DNA of 64,000 nt from Plazaster borealis (taxonomy: Eukaryota > Echinodermata > Asteroidea > Forcipulatida > Labidiasteridae), in assembly GCA_021014325.1 (NCBI GenBank), contig CM037461.1, positions 4,365,501 to 4,429,500 of the forward strand, in the 5' to 3' direction. This document shows, one piece after another, positions 53,954 through 64,000 of this stretch (its first letter is position 1; every line of letters begins with the position of its first letter). The notes beneath the pieces are model-generated. The model saw only the letters and a list, made by a program, of their open reading frames with translations. It ran no database searches and was not told where the DNA came from. The translations under genes and the position numbers were made by a program.

Positions 53954-54330
53954 CTAGCCCATATGGGCAAAATATGCAGTGTCCAATGTGGGTATCATAT
54001 GGGGAGAACATGGGCAATCCCATATGGGCAGAATTTGCAGTGGCCCATATGGGTATCATACGGGGAAAACATGGGCTAGCCCATATGGGCAAAATATGCA
54101 GTGTCCAATGTGGGTATCATATGGGGAAAACAAGGGATTGCCCCATATGGGCACAAAATGAATTGGCCCATATGGGTATCAGATTGGGCCTACATGGGCA
54201 AAATATGCATTGTCCCGTGTGGATATCATATGGGAAAACATGGGCATTTAATTCCCATATAGGCTGAAGATTCAAAAGACCAACTATGGAAAAATATGGA
54301 CAATCCCATACGGGCAGGAAGGCTCATATG
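53954..54330. repeat. CCCATATGGG satellite, right part
   Basis: Continuation of the ~59-bp array after the gypsy element (monomers from 53959, 54018 and onward), decaying to the right. Degenerate traces recur at 54608-54680 and 55070-55335. Open frames over it are artefacts. Confidence 0.88.
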
Positions 54331-55069
54331 GGTGGTATTACAAAGACCCGGGCAAAGATATTACAAAGAAAGACCTCGGCCATTACGGGGTTAATATTAT
54401 AGCTTAGAATATAATAGAGTTTAGCAAGCCAAAGGGTTTATGACCCTTCCAATGGATTTTGTAATTTCCTCTGGACAAACTTGGATGAAACATTTATGGA
54501 AAGGCCAACTAAAGAATAGGAATTACCTTTAAGCAATCCCTTGTGTGCAGTGATATGAAAAGGTTCATTTGGTTATCCTATAAGCACGACCTAAGCAAAC
54601 TTTGGGGTTAGAATATGCAAATACCCATATGGGTACGATATGGGTAAGACCTGGGCGAACCCATATTAGAAATATGCAAATTTATGGGACAGGGCATTGA
54701 AGTAGTTTTTGATAATTTTTTAAAACAATTTAGTGAAATTTAGCTCTGTAAAGTTGTTTTTGTACTTTTTTGGTAAGATATTCGTCTATAAAAGAAATAC
54801 ATACATAAAATCAAACGCTTTCATTTAAAACAAGCTAATTTAAATAATGCAATTTTAATAAAAAAAAACTGTTAACCATGACTGTAGGTCTTCAGTTTGT
54901 GGACTATGTATATAATACATGCCAAGTAGGGAATTATACTTATACGCCATAATTATTATAAATGAGTAATATCATTTGTTTTTAGCGGTATTGTATATAC
55001 ATGTAATCGTTCATATAATTATACTTCTCATTAACATCAAATAATTACATGAATATATTATAAGGCTAT
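54331..55069. other. No gene recognised
   Basis: AT-rich sequence with a degenerate satellite trace at 54608-54680; otherwise nothing identified. Confidence 0.5.
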
Positions 55070-55335
55070 CTGGGCTGACCCATATGGGCCCAACATGGGC
55101 CCCTTATGTACGCTACCCACATGGGACCTTCATTTTGGCCCAGAATGCCCATAGTAATCCCAGGTATGCCCATATGGGATAGCCCAGATGGGTCCCAGAC
55201 GGGTTATCTGTGCCAACCCATATGGGCCCCATGTGGATCCCTGGTGCAGGATCCACAGGGCCCCATATGGGTTATCCCCACAAGGGGCTCATATTCTGGC
55301 CCATATGGGACCCATACGGGGCCATATGGGCTTGC
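55070..55335. repeat. Degenerate CCCATATGGG satellite
   Basis: Repeated CCCATATGGG, GGGCCCCATATGG and diverged relatives without a constant period; an outlying, mutated part of the same satellite family. Confidence 0.75.
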
Positions 55336-55425
55336 TACATATTTCTATAGAAATCTCTACATATTTCTATAGAAATCTCTACATATTTCTATATAAATCT
55401 CTACTATTGCTATAGAAATCTCTTA
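55332..55425. repeat. 22-23 bp tandem repeat
   Basis: About four copies of CTACATATTTCTATAGAAAT followed by CT. Each includes the palindrome ATTTCTATAGAAAT. Confidence 0.9.
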
Positions 55426-55435
55426 ATTTTCTCTA

Positions 55436-55850
55436 CACGCTCACACACACACGTTTATGAATCCCGCCAATCGAGGTTTTCTCTTTTTTCTACCATTGTT
55501 TGGACATATTTTATTTTAGCGACGTCACCATTGTGTTTGTACACCAAAACGAATCGAGGACGTCCTCGCTCTGTCAAACACCCGGATCCCTTTTGTTAAA
55601 GTCCTCGGTATCAATGGATAGACACGATCACGCACACACGCACACGTTTGTGAATCCCGTAAATCGAGGACTTCTCTTTGTTCTCCCATTGTTTGCCTCG
55701 TTTTTTTTTTTTTTTTTTTTTTTTTCGACGTCCCCATTGGTTTTGTACACGAAAGCGAAGCGAGGAAATCCTCGCTTTGCCAACCCCCCCCCCCCGGTTC
55801 ACCGTTGTTATAGTTCTCGGTTTCAACGGGTAGACACGCTCACAAACACA
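55436..55850. repeat. ~208-bp tandem repeat, two copies
   Basis: The copies share CACACGTTTRTGAATCCCG, CGACGTCmCCATTG, GTACACrAAArCGAA and TCAAyGGrTAGACACG segments; CGACGTC lies at ~55519 and ~55727. A third, inverted copy lies at 19262-19396. Confidence 0.85.
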
Positions 55851-56849
55851 TGCCAATCCGATGAAAGCCGTTGGGTTTGTAAGACCAGTGCCTGACTTTG
55901 TTCGTGAGGATAAAGACGGGACCAGTCTAGTGGTGTCGCTGCTAATAAACATTTAATTTAAAACCCTGTATAGCACGTCCAAAACATCAGACGCTATAAA
56001 GGCTGGTGTACTATTTGTTCATGCACTCTGGGAAATCGTTTTTCTCATCATTATCAAGCCTTATACCCCTCAGAGGGTCTAGGGATGCTTGTTACCTATA
56101 CACAGTGGAATAGGCTTGCTCTTTGTCCCCCTAGGCCTTTGATACGTACAGCGTTCGTAACCAGCTGAGATACCGTAAAGCCCCGCCCCTTTGCCTCTCA
56201 ACACACAAGCCTAAGACACAACATATGCAAACCCTGGCATGAAGACCCGTCCCCTGTATTTCCCTTGCCACTTGTGATGTCTGCAAGCTGTCCTAGGCTG
56301 CTCTAGATAACAATGATTGATGGCTGTTTATAAATCAAGGCCACAAACACCCCCTGTGTGCACTAACACAGTGAGTAATACAATCGTGTACAAAAGCATA
56401 GGAGATGGCCTGACACAGGATTTTGTGTTGAGGTTTTCATGGTTGCCTAGCCCCTATGGAAATGAGCTTTGGCAGTGTGTTTGGTTGTGATGGTGGATGT
56501 CCCCAAAACTGATTTGTTTAGGTGTTCGTGCAATATGTGTGAGAAAACTTGTTTTTTTTTTATTTTTTTTTTCATCTTCATCTTCTTATTCTTCTTCTCC
56601 TTCTTCCACGGAACTCTTCTCTACAAAGTAACTCAAGATTGAAATTGAATTGAACATTAAAACTCATCGGACAATTGAACCTCAATACGAAGACGGCAAA
56701 AATTGATGACGTCATTATGACGTCATCAGGTGTCGAATTACAAGGGTTTTAAAGTTGAAAAAATGACCATTTGCTATTTACTGTATCTCCTTGAATTTGA
56801 AAGCTGTGATGTTCATAATTGGGCATCGGATAGATCAAGACCGGGGCAA
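55851..56849. other. No gene recognised
   Basis: T-rich and CTT-rich tract near 56550-56610; TGACGTCATTATGACGTCA near 56705. Nothing coding. Confidence 0.45.
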
Positions 56850-57620
56850 CATGTGACCCCAATTGACCTTTACTTCTTGTTCAAACCGGATGATGAAATT
56901 TAATTTTTGAAAAAATCAGAACTCCTGAACCACACATTGGATTTTTATTTTCTATACATCATAAAAAAGGGCTTCAAAGATTTAAGAAACGCTACCAACT
57001 GTGACCTCATTTGACCTTGACTTCAGGTTCAAACCGGAAAGTGAAAGTTAATGTTTCAACAAATCGTAACTTCTAAACAACACATTGGATTTTTACAATC
57101 TTTACATAATTGGAAAAGTATGTAACAACTTAAGAAACAATACACAGAATGTGACCTCATTTGACCTTGACTTCCGGTTCAAACAGGAAGATATAATTTA
57201 ATATTTGAAAAAAATCATAACTCCTGAACCACTTTTTATTGGTTGTTAATTTTATGTACGTCGTCACACAAAACTTGTGTAACTAAACCAACGCTATACA
57301 GTGTGACCTCATTTGACCTTGACTTCCGGTTCAAACCGGAAGTTGAAGATATTATTTGAAAAAAAAATCATTATATTAAGGTCTTCCAAAGCCAACAAAC
57401 GCAAAACAAAGTGTAAACCCATTTGACCTTGACTTCGGGTTCAAGCCGAAAGTTGATGTGTGCATATTTGATACAATCATAACTCTTTAACCAAACAATG
57501 GATTTTGACAATTTATAATTAATCGGAATTGTCTTTAAACAATTTACAAACGCAACACAGAGTGTGACCTCATTTGACATTGACTTTCAGTTCAAGGAAG
57601 TTAAAGTTTTATATTGGAAA
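56850..57620. repeat. Tandem repeat with TGACCTCATTTGACCTTGAC core, six copies
   Basis: Core copies begin near 56853, 57001, 57139, 57301, 57414 and 57562, spaced 113-162 bp. Each has TTGACCTTGACTTCCGGTTC followed by AAACCGGAAG, which forms a palindrome (CTTCCGGTTC/AAACCGGAAG overlap), then AAATCATAACTCCTGAAC. Copies are well diverged. Confidence 0.88.
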
Positions 57621-58442
57621 AAATCTAACTCCTGAACAAAATATTGGATAAATAAGGTAAAGTGTCATCACCAATTCATTCAATCATAATTTGATAATTT
57701 CACTCACGAACACCTAGTTTTTGTTATTAACAAAAATTGAATGTCTACTTTTTTGTACATTCATTGCACTAATTATTAACAAGTCTTCGTAAGACATATT
57801 GATATAAGTGAAATTACTTGTGGTTCTACAGATTTAATTTTTTTAAACAAGAAACTTTGATCGAGCATAAATTGAAAACCGATGACGTCACCATGACGTC
57901 AAAGCTTATCTCTTATTGAGATTTACAAGTGTTAATCTTTTTGAGAAAGTTTTGCTTTTCTCTAAAATTCCCCAGAGTAGCGCATGAACGGCATTTCATG
58001 TGCTATTCTGCAAATCGGCATCGTTCTTCATGTAGCTCTCAATCCCATTATTGAAAATAACGCATGAAGCTAAATATTGAGTTTAAATTTAATCTGGTTT
58101 ATTTTAATTTTTTCACCAGAAGCCAATGCTTGGTACGGCTGATTAGTCGGCAGTGTATGGTGAGTGAGGGAAAACTATACGTCGTCATCTTATTAATCCA
58201 TTGACCTACAGTCTTCCGGTGTAAAAATTAGTTGTCCGTTAGGAAAAACAGTAATTGGCTTGGATCTAAACTCGGTCTGCCCCCATATGTTCCTTGTCAG
58301 CCAATCACATGAACAAGTCATGTAAGTATTTCATATCATCCAGACATATCAACAACAGATCATCAATTTTGTCCTTTACCTTAGAAAATTTCACTTATTT
58401 ACCTTTTGCCAAGAAACAACTCAACTCTCCAGAGTAAGCAGG
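57621..58442. other. No gene recognised
   Basis: AT-rich sequence containing another TGACGTCACCATGACGTCA-like palindrome near 57882. No coding signal. Confidence 0.45.
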
Positions 58443-58565
58443 TCAGTTTATTATTGTGTGTCATTTATAAGAATCCAAAACATCAACACGACTTAGTAGA
58501 AAGTCTTTCTACTAAGTCGTGTTGATGTTTTAGGTTCTTATAAATGACACAAAATAATAAACTGA
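58443..58565. repeat. Near-perfect long palindrome (61-bp arms, 1-base centre)
   Basis: The left arm 58443-58503 and right arm 58505-58565 pair with about three mismatches around a single T. The centre reads ACTTAGTAGAAAG-T-CTTTCTACTAAGT. The arms start TCAGTTTATTATTGTG. It may be a snap-back MITE or an inverted duplication. Confidence 0.92.
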
Positions 58566-60149
58566 CTGAAACAGTCTGTTTCTCAATCCAAACTCAGTGC
58601 TTTACCCTAAAGGAAAAACGTAAAACTACATGAATGTAGAAAACAATGATTGCGGTGAATGAACGCTTGTTAACTATAGTGGTTTACATTTATAACGACA
58701 TTCAAACAAACATAATATCACATAATGATCTCTTAATACTTGTCCTATGTGAGATATTGTTTTAGTTCCCGTAATTATTTTTCCAGCCAAGTATGTGAAA
58801 GAAAAATAGTGTGTGTGTTGAAGTCCAATCAGTTTGCCTGATTGGAATAACTGTATGAACGTCTTGCACATTGCCCATTAATTCGTTATTAGATTGGAAA
58901 CAATTACCACTGAGTATGTTACTTTACCATCGAACATTTTCAGCAAAAAGAAGCACTTTTTAAAACCTGCAAGTTATATTACATATTTTATTGCTTTCCT
59001 TTTTCTAGAACAATACATAACAATAAGTTAACATAATTTTTGGTATTTCACTATAGGGCTATAAGTAGTAAATTTCAACCTGCTTTTCAATACATCATGT
59101 TTATACATCACACTGAAATGTTTTGTTTTTGTAGTGACCCATTGGTTTTAATTTCATGGGTAAAACAAAGGAGTTAACTTTATTTTATTTAAAGTTTCTG
59201 TATTGAAACTGTTTAATTTGTTCATTAATCGACAACAAATCTTTAGTTTTCCACACAATTGAAATTTAACTGTGTGTTTATCTTTTCATGTTTTGTTAAT
59301 TGACTCAGCTATGATGTTAAGATTGTGATTTGAGTGGTATTTTGTTAATGTCATCTTTTTATTGACTACTTTTAAGACATTTGAGGGAGCTTTGTCATTC
59401 AAACTGATTCTTAAAAAAACATTATCAGTAGACAGCTTTAATTAAAAAGATCTGTTAAAAGAGACATGTTTTGCCTGCGTGATATTTGGCACCCGATACT
59501 GAGAAAGACTATCGTTAATTTATTTTATTTTTCATTTTTATGAACCCAAAATAGTGGAATGTTTTGCTGAATGAAACTAGTATTGTTTAAAGTCAAATAT
59601 TGTTTTCCACCAATCGCCCCAAATTGAATTGTTTTTGGAGCACCAGGTTTAAACCTTATACACAGACGTACCCTTTTCAGATTTTAAATGGCAATATTTT
59701 ACTAGGGACATTTGTTGCTGTTTTAATGGAAATATAAATAAAATTATATCAAAGTGATTTGGCCCAGCAAATGCATAACTGCAAAAGCCTTAATGATCTT
59801 GTTCAAAAAGATTATACATAGTACGTACATTGCTACCACAAAACATCAATAAGTAACTACCAAAATATTACTCACTTTGCAAATCACAATTAAGGCACAT
59901 ACTGTAACATTGTAATAAAGTGACATTGATAACTTTCTTGAATAAGCTTGCACTTGACCCCATGTCAAGTTATAGCAATTGACATGTTTGTGGTATCAAT
60001 ATCCATCAATTTTGATGCTCATGTCGTATGAACATTGAACCCCGGTCACTGGGCAATTTATTTCATTCCCTAAACCATTTGAGGTCCCTGCGGAGTAAAC
60101 AGCCTGTGCTGTCAATTAAGTAACCGACACAATACAAATATTCAGAAAG
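58566..60149. other. No gene recognised
   Basis: AT-rich sequence without recognisable repeats or coding exons. Confidence 0.45.
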
Positions 60150-60315
60150 TAATCTTTCCTCTAACAGGTACTTAATTACTCCTCGGAAGGAAAAGCAAGT
60201 GTAAGTAAAGCGTCTTGCCCGAAGACCCATGTGTCATGACCAGGATTCGAGCCCACACCCCGATTTCCTAGCCACATTTGAATAGAGTGCCTTAACCAAT
60301 TGGCCACCACGCAGA
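60150..60315 (-). mobile_element. tRNA-derived SINE
   Basis: On the minus strand: A-box region GTGGCCAATTGGTTAAGGC, B box GGGCTCGAATCC, then GGGTCTTCGGGCAAGACGCT, a body sequence typical of SINEs in marine animals. The spacing of A and B boxes is about 45 bases. Head and tail lengths are uncertain. It is not a tRNA gene, because the acceptor stem is missing. Confidence 0.7.
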
Positions 60316-60490
60316 GTACCATTACGTAAGGACATTATGTTTTTCCCCAGAGTTTAGAGCTTTACAAATTAGTTACAATCCAATTACAAACAATTCAATT
60401 GGAAATTAGTCTTAAACATAATTCCCATTAGGTTGGATGATGATTTTTGCTTTCTCTACTTGCTTTGTTTTCTCTATTTTTTTGTTCATA

Positions 60491-61110
60491 ACTGGAAACG
60501 TTAAAAACCAAAGTTGGCAACTTATTTGTACTGATCGTTAGAAGTTTACACCTTTCTTACTGTTAAACATTATTTCTTCTGTGACAACTTTACCGTGAAA
60601 TATAAAGACAAATTATACAAATATTATAATATACCTTAACACGGCAAATAATGAATGGTGAAAATTGCTAATTAGATATGTTACAATTAAGGCATTTGTT
60701 CAAAAGACTCTCATAACTGGAAACGTTACAAACCAAAGTTGTCATTTTATTTGTACTGATCGTTAGAAGTTTACACCTTTCTTACTATTAAACATTATTT
60801 CTTATAAGACAACTTTACCAATGAAATAAATGTAAAGTTAACACAACAATTATTGAATTATTGGAATTGCTAAGTAGATATGTTACAATTAAGGCATTTG
60901 TTCTGGGAATGTAAAAACCAAAGTTGTCAACTTATTTGTACTGATCGTTAGAAGTTTACACCTTTCTGACCATTAAACATTGTTTCTTCTATGATAACTT
61001 TACCAATGAAATATAAAGACAAATTGTACACATAAATTATAATTTACCTTAACACAACAAATATTTAATGGTGTAAGTTGCTAATTAGCTATGTTACAAT
61101 TAAGGCACAA
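60491..61110. repeat. ~190-225-bp tandem repeat, three copies
   Basis: Copies start near 60491, 60717 and 60903. Shared blocks are CTTATTTGTACTGATCGTTA, GAAGTTTACACCTTTCT, TTTACCrATGAAATA and ATGTTACAATTAAGGCA. Confidence 0.9.
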
Positions 61111-63174
61111 GTACGAATTTGAATTTTAGAAATATTATAATATATTATAATGTTATAATTGTTTATCTAATGAACACATTTATCTAACAAATATAAGGAG
61201 TATTTAACAACATAACCACAACTTTGCTAATAAGTGCAACATATGATTTACTTAACAATTAAGGCAAAGTAAGTGAACATTCGATTACGTGAAACAATTT
61301 GTATACGCATGTGATAGGCAAATATCATTTCATGGGAGCTTGATCTCAATGCGCCTTATATTTCCAACCCTGGAATTGTCCAAGTCAAAGTGCAAATGTA
61401 TTATGGACAATTCGATTAGTTTGATCCACTCTGCTCACATTGGGCATGCTTAGTATCCCAAATAAGAGGCATCGAGTCATAGAGCAACTGGTCCCCTCTC
61501 ATTTGTCTTTAATCGTGCTAATGTTTAAGAGCATGCAGTTGAGGGTGACTGTTTTGTAACATACCCAGTACTTCCTATGTATAACAACCATCAAGAGGTG
61601 GCGCCCTTTGCATAACATGTATAGCTGAGACATGTCAGGAGTCCTTAATAAAACACACACGTATATCCAGTCCAGAACAACACCGTTTCCTCAGAGTCTT
61701 TATGATATAATCTGCCAAGCGTCTTTACATGTGTAAAAACATGATCAATTCTAAGATGAATTGCTTCAAAATACTTGCCTTTTGACAAGTGCGTTCTTTA
61801 TAACAAGTGTGCAACCAAAATCTGTCATTTTGAGAAGCAAATTAGCGTTATTTCTCAAGGTTTCTCCTCGAGAAATTAGTGACCGGATGAATCAATTTGG
61901 CCCGCTGCTCATTGTAAGCAAACTGTGTGATAGGAGAAAGGAATCAAGGCAGTATGATCACTAGGCAAGCTTGTTACTCTGGTGGTTTATTACTTAGAAG
62001 TTGCTCTGATGTTTGTATTGGATTATAATCACAAAAGATTTGTTCTTACTGTAAATGCCAGATGTTGTCTGTTTTTCCAGACACCAGACACTTTAGTGAT
62101 GAATAAAATTACATTGGTTATTACTATGCGAAATTTGTGTGACGTTTTGTATGCACACATCAAGGTATTTGAGTTATAAATCAAAATTAATTAATCAGAA
62201 TGTATAAACAGACAGCAATGTTTTATTTTATGTATACGTAGATAGAAGTCATCAGCATTATGATTTTAGCTAGTTTACATTTAAAATCAGAACATATAAG
62301 TATAAAGCTTATTAACCCATTTGCTCCTTAAGAGAATTAAAGTTTCTCATTGGTTTTTAATGATTACAACATATATATTGCACTTTTTTTTTTAACTGCT
62401 GTTTTGGAGTTGCTTACTATGTTTATTTTATTTTTAAGACAAACATACAGCTGAATACTTTATTCGTACATATTAACTGTCAGTGTGTTTTCATTCCTGC
62501 AACTATTTTAATTTGTAATTAATTCCTAAACACATACGTCATTTCATGAAAATGAAAAGAAAAAAAAAATATTGCCCGCAGAGCGCTGTATACAAACACA
62601 TTGCATATTGAGACCTATCGCGACAGGTCACTTCATAAAATACTACGCTTCCGGATAGGTCAGTTCGTGAAAATGTAAATTCCACACACGCGTGCCTGAA
62701 CTGCGTTGTAGTGCTTTGTATAGCATTGGTAACGTGGCGTATCGAGATAGGTCACTTCGTGAAAAACCACATTGGCAAATTTAGTGAGACGTCGTTTTTA
62801 CTAATTAGTGCAATTACGAAACTATTGCGTATTAGGTATTACTATTTTTGGAAATGTATTATAAGTAGACCAGATCGTGGTACGCGTGACGATCGGTGGG
62901 TCAATTTTGCTTTGTTTTGTTTTACTTCAATGATACCCCCTATTTGAGAAAGTATAGGAATAATTAGGGGTGAGTTCATTCACAGGTTGCCAGAGACCGA
63001 GGGAGAAATAATTGAAATCAGCAAAACCCCATTGGAAAGTAAAAACAAAAACACCTTTTGAGTCTGGTGCATGGTAAACAAATTTTATGAATGATTGCTC
63101 CAACGTATGGATCTGTGTTCTTATTCATTTGACTGCCAAGGGGGACAATGTATATTTCATCCACAAACACTGTT
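61111..63174. other. No gene recognised; short degenerate repeat near 62.6-62.8 kb
   Basis: AT-rich. Three diverged segments of the type ATCGAGATAGGTCACTTCGT occur at about 62617, 62653 and 62738. As the region follows the terminal fibrinogen exon on the minus strand, it should begin with that gene's 3' UTR. Confidence 0.5.
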
Positions 63175-63416
63175 TTAGACATGAAGTGGAGATTGGCGGC
63201 GGATTTTGATTTCAGTCTTGACAATACGATGACCATTCCATTCACTACCTCTAATGACTCGTTTGTATTGCCCCATAATATCACCAGGTTGGATATATTC
63301 ACAATTAAGGTTATTGTCCACACCAAGTATACCAGAGCATCTATTAAACCACCACCCTCCTTCACTATTCAGACTTGAAGAGTTTGTTTCTTTCTTGTCA
63401 GTCTCAAGGCTACCAC
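63175..63416 (-). CDS. Terminal exon of a fibrinogen-related gene
   Basis: 80 codons including TAA. It carries the C-terminal end of a fibrinogen domain: EGGWWFNRCSGILG, NNLNCEY, then IRGSEWNGHRIV and TEIKIRRQ, followed by SPLHV and the stop. This is the normal GGWWYNxC...LNGxY...W..W.G...KTEMKIR ending. The acceptor is a T run plus CAG before 63416 (phase 1). The calcium-site residues would be in the preceding exon, beyond the window. It belongs to a minus-strand gene that ends here, separate from the exons at 18.7-2.6 kb. Confidence 0.85.
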
Positions 63417-64000
63417 CTGAAAAAAAAGTACAAGCTTTAGAGTCACACTTTGTTAATAAATTTTAATCGTTGATGCTCCTTTAATAATCATATGTGTGTC
63501 AGTATCAAGTATTGCACAAATCTAATATGTTTTTGATTTTAAATTATAGTTGCCACTGCATGTTCCAGTGTCAGTATTTTAGGGAATGGACTAATGATGT
63601 TACACTTTCAATGTTTGACACAATCAAGCACTGATTTGATGAATTTTTGAGGAGGGTTGGGCAAAACAGTTAAAAGGAGACAATGCTAAGATTACCCTGA
63701 GTTAATTTACCCAAATATGCGTAAAATCTCTTCTCGTCCATATTGAGAACTGTTTTAACTGAAACAACTATTGTTCGTTATGAGAAAAAAAAAAAAAAAA
63801 AAAAAAAAAAACAAGCGTTCTAACCCCGCCTGTCGTCCAATGTTTTATCTCACCAGGCGGCTCCAGATTTTCATTTAAAATCAAACAAATTAATATTCAT
63901 TGCTTAATTGTTTAAATACTTAATTTCCAATCCAAAAGCCAGATAACTTGTCAAAAAAGATCAAAGGTGGTGTTAATGGAGACGTCGCTACCGTCAATAC
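63417..64000. other. Intron of the fibrinogen-related gene, nothing recognised
   Basis: It begins at the acceptor and includes a 27-base A run near 63785-63811. No exon was recognised. Confidence 0.5.

Noticed and set aside
53863..54267. 134-codon open frame after the gypsy element
   Set aside because: Runs from the LTR into the CCCATATGGG satellite; repeat artefact.
60240..60310. Functional tRNA gene on the minus strand
   Set aside because: Good A and B boxes but no complete cloverleaf, and a typical SINE body follows.

Overview
This window looks like nuclear DNA of a marine deuterostome animal, most probably an echinoderm such as a sea star. The evidence is spliced exons with clean donor and acceptor sites, extracellular discoidin and fibrinogen-like modules, and an AT-rich background crowded with MITEs, tRNA-derived SINEs, minisatellites and several classes of large transposon. 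The species call is an inference. No prokaryotic features are seen.

Host genes are all on the minus strand. One gene is represented by at least five exons: an unrecognised 82-codon exon (18432-18677), two fibrinogen-domain exons (15841-15959 and 10547-10808) and a two-exon F5/8 type C discoidin domain (2926-3263 and 2630-2768). Their splice phases are mutually compatible. A second gene contributes only its last exon, the C-terminal end of a fibrinogen domain with its stop codon (63175-63416).

Four large mobile elements dominate the rest. (1) A young BEL/Pao LTR retrotransposon (3360-10338, minus) lies in the intron between the fibrinogen and discoidin exons; removing it leaves an intron of about 0.3 kb. 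(2) A decayed DIRS-like tyrosine-recombinase retroelement (about 11.56-14.53 kb, plus) lies in another intron of that gene. (3) A complete Polinton/Maverick (26715-41716) has ~300-bp terminal inverted repeats and carries DNA polymerase B, a retroviral-type integrase, an FtsK/A32-like packaging ATPase, a major capsid protein, a tandem pair of candidate minor capsid proteins and several conserved Polinton proteins of unknown role. I found no adenain-like protease. (4) A young Ty3/gypsy element (49377-53953, plus) is inserted in a ~59-bp satellite built on the palindrome CCCATATGGG, next to a 517-bp non-autonomous DNA transposon in the same array.

The most unusual signal is inside the Polinton: more than twenty copies of a ~22-bp palindrome family (outer AAnCTT...AAGnTT with changing cores). 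They lie between genes, at start and stop codons, in convergent gene junctions and inside reading frames. A tandem duplication of the packaging-ATPase 3' end has one copy with the 22-bp unit and one without it, i.e. a filled and an empty site side by side, which indicates that the units are inserted pieces of DNA.

Nearly every frameshift in the three large elements is a one- or two-base indel in a short homopolymer or dinucleotide run. Residual long-read assembly error is therefore as likely an explanation as genuine decay.

In the Polinton the genes lie in opposed blocks: polB (+) converges on the integrase (-); a minus-strand block runs from capsid and ATPase to small membrane proteins and integrase; a plus-strand gene and the two beta-rich capsid candidates run toward the right end. 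Intergenic stretches outside these elements hold tandem repeats and MITE-like inverted repeats but no further recognisable genes.
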